Below are positions 1 to 5,671 of a stretch of 6,883 nt of DNA, piece by piece; the first letter of the stretch is position 1, and each line of letters starts with the position of its first letter. Source of the DNA: Nitrospira sp. (lineage in GTDB: Bacteria; Nitrospirota; Nitrospiria; Nitrospirales; Nitrospiraceae). The position numbers and the translations under genes were made by a program. The notes under the pieces are model-generated. The model saw only the letters and a list, made by a program, of their open reading frames with translations. It ran no database searches and was not told the origin of the DNA. Location of the stretch: assembly GCA_015904055.1 (NCBI GenBank), contig JABMDE010000052.1, positions 23,117 through 29,999 on the forward strand, given 5' to 3'.

Positions 1-120
1 CGGTATCGTGCGATGACCGACGGGATGATCACGCTTCGGCAGTCCGCGCTTAAGAAAGTGATGAACGGAGAGACATCGTTGCGGGAGATCAATCGTGTCA
101 CATTCAGCGAGGAAGGGTAA
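1..120 (+). CDS. GspE/PilB-type assembly ATPase, C-terminal end (partial)
   Basis: Only the last 39 codons are in the window; the frame is open from base 1 and ends at TAA 118-120. The visible residues include GMITLRQSALKKVMNGET followed by LREINRVTF, which matches the typical tail of the secretion/pilus traffic ATPases GspE and PilB (a 'GM.TLR..al.KV..G.T...E..RV' pattern). These hexameric ATPases sit on the cytoplasmic side of the inner membrane and power pseudopilus or pilus assembly. The Walker and zinc-binding regions lie upstream, so whether it is a GspE or a PilB cannot be decided here. The stop codon is followed immediately by the next start, supporting cotranscription with the PilM-, PilN- and PilO-like genes. 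Confidence 0.85.
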   Translation, partial: RYRAMTDGMITLRQSALKKVMNGETSLREINRVTFSEEG

Positions 121-1215
121 ATGATGTGGGAATGGGCGGGGCAGCAGCCGCAGTGTTGTCTCAAGCTGGGGACTGATGCCGTGGCGTGGGCTGAAATGGA
201 GCGGGATTGGCGGGGGAGGCGCCGGCATCGATGCGTGGCGTCCCCGCTTCCAGACGGTCTCCTGAAGCCGTCTCCGACAGATCCGAATGTGTCGGATACT
301 GTGATGTTGCAAGGGCGCATTCGTACGCTTGCGGGGCTGCAGGCGGAGGGCCAGCGTGATGGAGAACCGTTGTTGTCCACTCTCCCTCGCCGAATTACGC
401 TGCTGCTTCCTGATACTGCTGTGCGAGCCATGGTGTTACATCTGGATGAGTTTCCTGCGAGATCTGATGAGCGTGAGGCGTTGATTCGATGGCGGTTGGG
501 GCAGGAACAGCTATTCCCCTTGGCTGGGGCGAAGGTGGTGTCGCAGAGATTTCATGCTGTGCCCGGAGAGGAACGCCGAGCGCATACTGTGCTGGCTGTG
601 GCGATTCAAGAATCTGTCCTGCAGCAGTACGAAGCACTGTGTGAATCCGTCGGCTTGATTCCTCATGAGGTCGGGCTGACGAGTCTGCGACTGTGTGATC
701 TGTGGCGGAGAGCGTCGGGTGGATTAGGCCGGAAGAAGACGGAGTTTCTCTGGGCCAATGTGGCGGATCGATCACTGACAACGATGGTGTTTCAGCAGGG
801 GAGGCCGCTGTTCTATCGCTGCAAGCTTATGGGAGGCAATGCAATAGATGCCGGAGAACCGTCTGGCGTGCTGGATAACATCATCGAAGAATGTGGCACG
901 TCCCTGGATGTTTGCCAGCAACGATATCCAGATGTGGTCATCAAACACGCAATTGTGTGTGTTGACGGGGAACTGGCTGGCTTGAAGACGAAGCTCGAAG
1001 CAGGCCTGGACCTCTCTGTCGAGCAGGTGGGATGGGGCGCTCTTGAGCGGCTCGGCGTGGCTGCAAAAGAGGGACACCAGGGCATGGCATCATTGGCCGC
1101 CATGGCTGGGGTATCAGCATGGGCAAGCTCAATATCGTGGTCGATCACCTTGCGGACCTCGTTCGGCATGCCCCGTTGCTGGGCGAAAGTCCGGCACGGT
1201 TCCACATCAACGTGA
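121..1215 (+). CDS. PilM/GspL-like actin-fold pilus assembly protein
   Basis: This encodes a 364-residue protein. PilM is a cytoplasmic actin-like ATPase that binds the N-terminus of PilN and links the motor to the inner-membrane platform; GspL is the type II secretion counterpart. Supporting sequence: a weak opening strand (CCLKLGTDAVAWAEM, residues 12-26), then RRITLLLPDTAVRAMVLHLDEFP near residues 90-112 and EREALIRWRLGQEQLFP near 117-133, a pattern typical of PilM-like proteins. The start is ATG 121, directly after the upstream TAA, with an AGGAAGG ribosome site at 110-116; ATG 124 is an alternative. The last ~32 residues overlap the pilN-like frame by 97 bp and look unlike a protein end (a Ser/Arg/Cys-rich tail), so the real C-terminus may differ. 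The family is clear; the PilM versus GspL label is not. Confidence 0.8.
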   Translation: MMWEWAGQQPQCCLKLGTDAVAWAEMERDWRGRRRHRCVASPLPDGLLKPSPTDPNVSDTVMLQGRIRTLAGLQAEGQRDGEPLLSTLPRRITLLLPDTAVRAMVLHLDEFPARSDEREALIRWRLGQEQLFPLAGAKVVSQRFHAVPGEERRAHTVLAVAIQESVLQQYEALCESVGLIPHEVGLTSLRLCDLWRRASGGLGRKKTEFLWANVADRSLTTMVFQQGRPLFYRCKLMGGNAIDAGEPSGVLDNIIEECGTSLDVCQQRYPDVVIKHAIVCVDGELAGLKTKLEAGLDLSVEQVGWGALERLGVAAKEGHQGMASLAAMAGVSAWASSISWSITLRTSFGMPRCWAKVRHGSTST

Positions 1216-1748
1216 GCACCCGGTATCGGCCCGCTGTCGCTCCACTGCGAACGTTGTTGGTCGCGATATGCGGGATACTGTCGCTGGGGATTTTCTGGAG
1301 CCTCGGTCAAGCGGCATTGGGGTACCGAGAGGTCCAGACCATTGAGGCAGAACTCGATCGGGTCCGTCAACTGGACGTGCAACTGATTACCGAGGCTCGT
1401 GAAGAAGGGGTCGACCTGTCTGAAGGGGCCTTACAAGGATTGTCTGCCGAGGTAGACCTCGCTAATCAGCTGCTTGAAAAGCGAACGTTCTCCTGGACGA
1501 AGTTCTTGGCTGGATTAGAGCAAGTCATCCCTGCAAGGCTCGCACTGAGCAGCGTTCAGTTTGATGCGGGTGGTGCGGTGGTGCATCTAACAGGAACGGC
1601 TATGAGTTTAGAGGATATCACGGCGTTTACAGTGGGTTTGCAAGATCACCCTATGTTCAAGGATCCGGTTTTGGCGCAACATCGTGCCGGGGCGAACGGA
1701 CTCGTGGAGTTCAATGTGACGCTGCGTTATCGGCAAACAGGAGCCTGA
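1119..1748 (+). CDS. PilN-like inner-membrane assembly protein
   Basis: This encodes 209 residues. PilN is a bitopic inner-membrane protein whose cytoplasmic N-terminus docks on PilM and whose periplasmic domain pairs with PilO. Visible features: a cytoplasmic stretch containing RFHINVSTRYRP (residues 27-38), resembling the conserved 'INL..RPYR' docking segment; one transmembrane helix at about 44-67 (LLVAICGILSLGIFW core); a likely coiled coil at about 70-115; and a small alpha/beta domain containing VVHLTGTAMSLEDITAF. The ATG at 1119 keeps the INV motif but overlaps the previous gene by 97 bp and leaves ~27 extra N-terminal residues; GGGG at 1108-1111 could serve as ribosome site. GTG 1212 would give a four-base overlap with the upstream TGA but would cut away most of the docking motif, so I prefer 1119 (or GTG 1137). 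Confidence 0.78.
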   Translation: MGKLNIVVDHLADLVRHAPLLGESPARFHINVSTRYRPAVAPLRTLLVAICGILSLGIFWSLGQAALGYREVQTIEAELDRVRQLDVQLITEAREEGVDLSEGALQGLSAEVDLANQLLEKRTFSWTKFLAGLEQVIPARLALSSVQFDAGGAVVHLTGTAMSLEDITAFTVGLQDHPMFKDPVLAQHRAGANGLVEFNVTLRYRQTGA

Positions 1749-1750
1749 GG

Positions 1751-2302
1751 ATGATGCGAGAGCGATTGACAGTGTTGTTACAACAGCCGTTTGCACCCCT
1801 GCTGCCGTGGCTGGGCATGGCGTTGGGGCTGGTGCTCCTGTTGTCACTGGTTCAGCGTGCCGGCGTGGCCGGCGCCGAGTCGAAACGGGAACGCCTGGAT
1901 AAAGAGTGGATCTCGGCGCGGCAGTTGCTGATGCATCATCGTGAAGCAAGGAAAGCAAAGCAGGATCTTCGCCAAGTCTGGGCGGTATTGCCGGCAGAAC
2001 GGGATTTCGCGCCGCTGGCACTGGGTATTTCAGAGGAAGCAAAGCGCGATCGAGTCACCTTGCCGGCGTTATCCTATAAGACGGAGCCGACGCTGGTCGC
2101 CAATACGAGTAAAGGGTTGTTGCAGGGCTCGATGAGCGGGCGATATGAAGACCTTCGTCGATTCATTTATGATCTGGAGACGGCGGAGGAGTTGTTGTTT
2201 ATTGAAGATCTTGAGCTGACGCAGTCGGGTAGCGCGCAAGACCAGGCGTTGACCTTTAAAATTAAGATTGGCACCTATCTTCGCGCCGCGACTCCTAACT
2301 AG
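1751..2302 (+). CDS. PilO/GspM-like inner-membrane assembly protein
   Basis: This encodes 183 residues. PilO forms a heterodimer with PilN in the inner-membrane alignment subcomplex. Seen in the sequence: a short cytoplasmic N-terminus, one transmembrane helix at about 16-36 (PLLPWLGMALGLVLLLSLV), a charged heptad-rich stretch at about 42-77 that is probably a coiled coil, then 'LPAERDFAPLALGISEEAKRD' around 80-100 and 'GSMSGRYEDLRRFIYDLETAE' around 126-146. The last two resemble the PilO pattern 'l.G.Y..l..F...L'. The start is ATG 1751 with AGGAG at 1739-1743, inside the end of the pilN-like gene; only two bases separate that gene's TGA from this ATG, so the two are almost certainly translationally coupled. 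ATG 1754 is the alternative start. Confidence 0.8.
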   Translation: MMRERLTVLLQQPFAPLLPWLGMALGLVLLLSLVQRAGVAGAESKRERLDKEWISARQLLMHHREARKAKQDLRQVWAVLPAERDFAPLALGISEEAKRDRVTLPALSYKTEPTLVANTSKGLLQGSMSGRYEDLRRFIYDLETAEELLFIEDLELTQSGSAQDQALTFKIKIGTYLRAATPN

Positions 2303-2328
2303 CGGATGCCGATCACGGTGTGATGCCC

Positions 2329-2919
2329 ATGGATGCTAGACGAAAAATATTGCTTGCGGTTGTGCTCTTTCTTGTCTGGGCAGGGCTGGCGGTTTGGCAA
2401 TGGAGGGCTTGGGAAGAGCCGGTTCGAGTTCCCCTGACGAATGTGACTGGTAGTGCGTCTTCTGCTCGCCAGACAACGACCAGGGGGAGCGGGTTGCATG
2501 TGAATCTTGAACGGTTGGTATCGGCGCATATCGACCGAGAGACAACGTTCACGGCGCCTCGCAATATTTTTGCCCTGCCTAGCTTGGATGGGGCATTTCC
2601 GATTGGAGCGGAGATGGGCGAGCACGTCATCCACCAAGACGCTTCTTCTAGGGATGCGGCGCTGCAGCAGGTCGTGTCGGCTGAGCTGGCGCAATATAAG
2701 TATCTTGGGTTTCTTCGGCTGGGCGAAGGTCGAACGCGCAGTCAGGAGATCGCCGTGCTCAGCAAGAATGAAGAGGTGATGGTCGGGAAAGTTGGAGACC
2801 GGGTCGAGGATCATTTGGTGTTAAAGGCGATTACGCCGGAAAGTGTGACAATTCGGGATACAGGCACCAGCATTGATCAAACTGTGCCGTTGTCGGAAGA
2901 GCCGCCCCCTCAGCAGTAA
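2329..2919 (+). CDS. PilP/GspC-like periplasmic platform protein
   Basis: This encodes 196 residues from ATG 2329. GspC and PilP link the inner-membrane platform to the secretin through a beta-rich 'homology region' domain. Seen: a basic N-terminus (MDARRK), one transmembrane helix at about 6-24, a linker rich in Thr/Ser/Gly, a 'TAPRNIFALP' motif similar to the 'RNPF' segment before the homology region, then a compact beta-rich domain (LGFLRLGEGRTR, AVLSKNEEVMVGKVGDRVEDHLVLKAI, VTIRDTG) ending in a Pro/Gln tail. The pattern 'V.vGd.v.d.lVlkaI....V.i' fits GspC/PilP. It lies 26 bases after the pilO-like stop. The start is uncertain: GTG 2320, ATG 2323 and ATG 2329 are in frame, and none has a strong ribosome site. 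The assignment rests on order, topology and this pattern rather than clear sequence identity. Confidence 0.65.
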   Translation: MDARRKILLAVVLFLVWAGLAVWQWRAWEEPVRVPLTNVTGSASSARQTTTRGSGLHVNLERLVSAHIDRETTFTAPRNIFALPSLDGAFPIGAEMGEHVIHQDASSRDAALQQVVSAELAQYKYLGFLRLGEGRTRSQEIAVLSKNEEVMVGKVGDRVEDHLVLKAITPESVTIRDTGTSIDQTVPLSEEPPPQQ

Positions 2920-2932
2920 GCAGGACTGCATC

Positions 2933-3544
2933 ATGCGAATCCATGTGGTATCAGCGAAGCAGGGTGAGAGTGGCTTCTCTTATATCATGCTGATGATTGC
3001 GATTCTGGTGATGGGAGTCGCGATGTCCGTGGCCGCTCGGCAATGGAAGGTGATGGTGCAACGGGAGCAAGAAGCGGATTTGCTCGCCAAAGGCATTGAA
3101 ATACAGAATGCCCTGGCACTCTATTCGGCCACCAAGAAAGCGGGAAGAGTCATGCCTCCTCAAACGCTGGTCGAGTTAACCAAGCAGCCGAAGCCGTTTC
3201 TCCGAAAGGTGTACCTCGATCCGGTAGGTCGGGTAGAGTGGGATCTTCTACGGGCGCCCACGGGCGGCATCATGGGGGTTCGCAGCAAAAGCCGGAGCAA
3301 GCCGATCAAGCAGCGTGCATTCCCGCTCGTGGTTCGTCACTTTGAAGGAAAACCGACGTATTACGATTGGGTATTCCAGTTTCCCAACCCATCCATGCCG
3401 ACGCTCGTTCCGCCGGGTATGCCAACTCAGGGGAGTGTGCCGGGACAGTCTGCCGCTCCAGGTGGATCAGGCCCAGGTAGTCCATTGCCTCCAACAAACA
3501 TGACTCCGCCGCCTGTGTCTCCTCCACTTCCTACCGCCTCATAG
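2933..3544 (+). CDS. minor pseudopilin (GspG/PulG-like) with proline-rich tail
   Basis: This encodes 203 residues from ATG 2933, with AGGA at 2922-2925, seven bases upstream; a longer frame from 2873 would overlap the previous gene and lacks a ribosome site. The N-terminus carries a class III prepilin-type signal: basic leader, then GESG|FSYIMLMIAILVMGVAM, with probable prepilin-peptidase cleavage after Gly14 and N-methylation of Phe15. The hydrophobic helix runs to about residue 34 and is followed by RQWKVMVQREQEADLLAKGIEIQNALALYS, a pattern I know from PulG-like proteins in these clusters ('REKE.ELL..G..f..Ai..Y'). The fifth mature residue is Met rather than the usual Glu. From about residue 150 the protein is Pro/Gly/Ser-rich and probably disordered. 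It is the last gene of the secretion operon. Confidence 0.8.
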   Translation: MRIHVVSAKQGESGFSYIMLMIAILVMGVAMSVAARQWKVMVQREQEADLLAKGIEIQNALALYSATKKAGRVMPPQTLVELTKQPKPFLRKVYLDPVGRVEWDLLRAPTGGIMGVRSKSRSKPIKQRAFPLVVRHFEGKPTYYDWVFQFPNPSMPTLVPPGMPTQGSVPGQSAAPGGSGPGSPLPPTNMTPPPVSPPLPTAS

Positions 3545-3569
3545 TGTAAGCGCAGGTGATCCTGTTGCC

Positions 3570-3599
3570 TTGACCCCTTGGAGAGGGGCGGGGTATGCT
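3570..3599 (+). promoter_or_regulatory. sigma70-like promoter for proA
   Basis: TTGACC (3570-3575) and TATGCT (3594-3599) are separated by 18 bp, a good match to -35 and -10 boxes. The expected transcription start near 3606 would leave a leader of about 30 nt before ATG 3636. The spacer is very GC-rich and contains CCCCT/AGGGG (3574-3578 and 3584-3588) that could form a small hairpin. This site argues that proA is not part of the secretion operon and that the TTG at 3570 is not its start codon. Confidence 0.55.
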
Positions 3600-3635
3600 T
3601 TGCGCGGAAGGTGTGTCATCAAGTTACCGTCTGCC

Positions 3636-4780
3636 ATGAATATAGAACTGCAAAAACAGGACGAGCGAATCGAGCCGGATCAGGAACTGAAGCCGATCCC
3701 GCAATACGTGGAGGAACTGGTCGTCAAGGCCAAACAGGCGTCGAGGAAGCTGGCGTCCGTATCAACGGCTGTGAAGAATCAGGCGTTACTCACAATGGCC
3801 GAGGCGCTCGAATCCAAGACAGACGAGTTGATCGCAGCGAATCAGAAAGATCTTGATGCGTTTGGATCCGATCCGAGTAAAAAAGCCATGGCGGATCGCC
3901 TGCGTTTGACAGAGAAGCGGATCGCTGAAATGGCGGCCGGCATCCGCGAAGTGGCCAAACTGCCGGATCCCCTGGGGACAGCGCCTACGATGTGGACCAG
4001 GCCCAACGGGATGCAGGTGGGGCGTGTGCGCGCGCCGATCGGTGTCATCGGTATTATCTACGAGTCGCGTCCCAACGTGACTGCGGATTCAGCGGCGCTC
4101 TGTCTCAAGTCCGGGAATGTCTGCGTGTTGCGGGGCGGCAGTGAAGCGATTCATTCCAACCGTGCCATCGCCGCCATCTTATCTGAGGCAGCCGAAAAGG
4201 CCGGTGTGCCGGCCGGATCGATCACCTTTGTCGAGCGGGCAGATCGTATATCGATTTGATTATTCCACGCGGCGGCGAATCCCTCATGAAGCTGATTGCC
4301 GAACATTCGACCATTCCCGTTGTGAAGCACGACGCAGGGGTTTGCCATGTCTATGTGGATGTCTCGGCAGATCCGGCGATGGCTGAGTCGATTTGCGTGA
4401 ATGCCAAGGCACAGCGTCCCTCGACCTGCAATGCGATGGAGACCCTGCTGATTCACCAATCGATTGCACGGACGCTGCTCCCCAAGCTGGCGGCGAGTCT
4501 TCTGTCGGCAAAGGTCGAGATTCGCGGATGCCCCAAGACCTGCCAGCTGGTTCCTGAGGCAAAACCGGCCGGTGATTTGGATTACGGGACCGAGTTCCTC
4601 GATCTGGTGCTGGCGGTAAAAGTCGTCAAGAACATGGATGAGGCCATGGAGCATATCGCGCGGTATGGGTCGCGGCATACGGAAGCTATCGTGACGTCGG
4701 ATTATGGCCGCTCGATGCGATTCCTCAAAGAAGTCGATGCTGGCGCGGTTCTTGTCAATGCCTCCGGAAGTCTGACCTAG
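3636..4780 (+). pseudogene. proA: proA, glutamate-5-semialdehyde dehydrogenase, frameshifted and 3'-truncated
   Basis: ProA reduces gamma-glutamyl phosphate to glutamate-5-semialdehyde with NADPH, the second step of proline synthesis in the cytoplasm. The first piece (3636-4259, 207 residues) has typical family sequence: YVEELVVKAKQASRKLA, IAANQKDLDAF, APIGVIGIIYESRPNVTAD and NVCVLRGGSEAIHSNRAI. It ends at TGA 4257-4259. The family then continues in another frame from about 4247 (YIDLIIPRGGESL) to TAG 4778-4780, including AQRPSTCN with the catalytic Cys at 4427-4429. Between 'VERADR' and 'YIDLIIPRGG' the family normally has about 11 residues that are absent here, consistent with a 34-nt deletion. 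The end is also lost: after VNAS the expected ~50 residues (including 'LGAE..ISTS..HARGPMG') are replaced by GSLT and a stop. Two lesions make a working enzyme unlikely. The family call is very secure. Confidence 0.9.
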
Positions 4781-4861
4781 GTCGCGTTGTTCCTTGCGCC
4801 TTCGGCCCTCTCCTTCCCCTCGTGAAATAGTTCTCGCGTTCTCCACAATATCAATTTTCAG

Positions 4862-4868
4862 AAGGAGG
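4862..4868 (+). promoter_or_regulatory. strong Shine-Dalgarno of the RRM gene
   Basis: AAGGAGG lies seven bases before ATG 4876 and is a near-perfect anti-16S match, the strongest ribosome site in the window. It fixes the start of the RNA-binding protein gene and suggests high expression. The 81 bases between the proA remnant stop and this site hold no gene; I could not find a convincing -35/-10 pair there, though the segment near 4845-4860 (ACAATATCAATTTTC) is locally AT-rich. Confidence 0.85.
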
Positions 4869-4875
4869 ACCCCCC

Positions 4876-5196
4876 ATGGGTTCAAAACTCTATGTTGGCG
4901 GGTTGCCCTATGCGGCGACCGAAGCGCAGTTAACCACCTTGTTTGCGGCACACGGGACCGTCGAATCCGCGCGTGTGATCACCGACAAGTTTACGGGACA
5001 GTCGCGAGGCTTCGGCTTCGTCGAAATGGCTTCGAAGGAAGAAGGTCAGGCGGCGATTTCCGCCTTAAACGGCACTCAGATGGACGGACGTCCGTTGACG
5101 GTGAACGAAGCCAAGCCGCAAGAACCCCGCACTGGCGGCGGTGGTGGTGGCGGAGGACGTGGCCGCACCGATTTCGGTAGTCGCAGCCGGTTCTAA
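4876..5196 (+). CDS. single-RRM glycine-rich RNA-binding protein
   Basis: This encodes 106 residues that bind single-stranded RNA through one RNA-recognition motif. RNP2 is LYVGGL (residues 5-10) and RNP1 is RGFGFVEM (44-51); both keep the aromatic residues (Tyr6, Phe46, Phe48) that stack on RNA bases. The RRM spans about 4-79 and includes the usual 'AISALNG..MDGRPLTVNEA' end. A run of eight glycines (87-94) leads into an Arg/Gly/Ser tail. This is the common bacterial (cyanobacterial Rbp-like) architecture; such proteins are often cold- or stress-induced, but this sequence alone does not show how this one is controlled. A strong Shine-Dalgarno precedes it and a terminator follows 19 bases after the stop, so it looks like a one-gene transcript. 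Its RNA targets cannot be read from sequence. Confidence 0.95.
   Translation: MGSKLYVGGLPYAATEAQLTTLFAAHGTVESARVITDKFTGQSRGFGFVEMASKEEGQAAISALNGTQMDGRPLTVNEAKPQEPRTGGGGGGGGRGRTDFGSRSRF
5133..5158 (+). repeat. GGN glycine-codon run
   Basis: Consecutive GGC/GGT/GGA codons encode the eight-glycine linker after the RRM. The run is a simple repeat in which slippage could change the glycine number by whole codons. It is part of the coding sequence, not a separate element. Confidence 0.6.
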
Positions 5197-5215
5197 ACAG
5201 TCTGCTACACCATGT

Positions 5216-5252
5216 GCGGGGTGCCTCATCCGAGGTGCCCCGCCTTCTTCCT
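5216..5252 (+). terminator. hairpin terminator after the RRM gene
   Basis: GCGGGGTGCCTC (5216-5227) pairs with GAGGTGCCCCGC (5232-5243) across a four-base ATCC loop: a 12-bp stem in which the two central pairs are G-U wobbles. It is followed by CTTCTTCCT, a pyrimidine-rich but imperfect U tract. The position, 19 bases after the stop codon, fits a Rho-independent terminator of the RNA-binding protein gene. Confidence 0.8.
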
Positions 5253-5278
5253 AACGCTGAGCCGAAGAAATTGAAAGA

Positions 5279-5560
5279 CTATGGCCTCGGCGGCTGTACG
5301 GTCGTGATCTTGCCAATTCCCAGATCTTCTTTCGAGACGTCAAAGGACATTCGATACTGGACCGCAACGTATTTCTGAACCAATCCGTCCCGATCCAAGG
5401 GCTGATCCTGCTCAAGATAGACGGCTGTTATGAAAGAGCCAGCCTGTCTATAAAGTCATGCCAAGCCGCTCTCGTTAAAAATCCACTTCACTGTCGAGGT
5501 GTTCAATTCACCGCTCAATCCATTGCCGGAAGAAGCGCCGAGATCAGTGTAACGGTCTCG
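5279..5560 (-). pseudogene. possible minus-strand gene remnant, unidentified
   Basis: Read on the minus strand, one frame from 5560 down to the TAG at 5279-5281 gives protein-like sequence. It has 34 codons (including GLSGELNTSTVKWIFNESG), an in-frame TGA at 5456-5458, then 58 codons (including AGSFITAVYLEQDQPLDRDG and YVAVQYRMSFDVSKEDLG). An in-frame TAA bounds it at 5561-5563, and no ATG with a ribosome site precedes it. The mix of hydrophobic and charged residues, particularly in the 58-codon half, looks more like a decayed gene than random sequence, but I do not recognise the family and other frames here also stay open for short stretches. It could equally be intergenic DNA. Confidence 0.35.
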
Positions 5561-5634
5561 TTAAGCGTGATCAAAATTGATTTGAGATCGTTGCCGAATT
5601 GAGATAGTAAAGGTTCGAGCAGGCGAGGGTTTGA

Positions 5635-5669
5635 GACTCCCTGTTATTTATTGTAGTGGGCAGGGAGTC
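5635..5669 (+). promoter_or_regulatory. inverted repeat enclosing the ribosome site of the outer-membrane protein gene
   Basis: GACTCCCTG (5635-5643) and CAGGGAGTC (5661-5669) are perfect 9-bp inverted repeats separated by 17 mostly AT-rich bases. The right arm contains the Shine-Dalgarno-like AGGGAG (5662-5667) and ends two bases before ATG 5672. In RNA this would be a hairpin hiding the ribosome site; in DNA it could also be an operator for a dimeric regulator. Which of these applies, if either, cannot be told from sequence. Confidence 0.5.
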
Positions 5670-5671
5670 CT

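Larger units (their letters stand above)
5253..5671. other. gene-poor interval between RRM gene and outer-membrane protein gene
   Basis: About 420 bp without a convincing intact gene. By eye it is AT-richer than its surroundings, especially 5541-5660. It contains the possible minus-strand remnant described separately, a 42-codon minus-strand open stretch at 5515-5643 without a standard start, and the inverted repeat upstream of the outer-membrane protein gene. I see no tRNA, insertion-sequence ends or tandem repeats, and no confident promoter for the following gene. Confidence 0.6.

Noticed and set aside
813..1382. Minus-strand 189-codon open frame
   Set aside because: It is antisense to the PilM- and PilN-like genes, with Pro/Ser/Arg-rich composition typical of shadow translation in GC-rich DNA.
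2873..2932. Earlier start for the pseudopilin gene
   Set aside because: It would overlap the PilP-like gene, puts 20 unusual residues before the prepilin leader and lacks a ribosome site; ATG 2933 has AGGA seven bases upstream.
3551..3567. CAGG/CCTG inverted repeat after the pseudopilin gene as a terminator
   Set aside because: The stem is only about four to five base pairs and no T tract follows.
3570..3635. Longer proA start at TTG 3570 adding 22 residues
   Set aside because: TTGACC is the likely -35 box and the -10 box lies inside this stretch; the added residues have no ProA similarity. ATG 3636 is preferred.
4256..4780. Downstream proA piece as an independent gene starting at TTG 4256
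   Set aside because: It begins in the middle of a conserved ProA motif (DLIIPRGG) and lacks the N-terminal domain; it is the shifted continuation of proA.
4151..4951. Long 266-codon minus-strand open frame across proA
   Set aside because: It lies antisense to clear proA coding sequence, runs into the RRM gene and has no recognisable protein features; it is a shadow frame.
4794..5180. Plus-strand 128-codon frame overlapping the RRM gene
   Set aside because: The RRM frame holds RNP1, RNP2 and a perfect ribosome site; this frame is Arg-rich with no motif and is out of phase with it.
5577..5660. Promoter boxes upstream of the outer-membrane protein gene
   Set aside because: Several TTGAnn and TAnnnT-like hexamers exist, but every pairing I tried had spacing of 12, 15 or 20 bp, so none is convincing.
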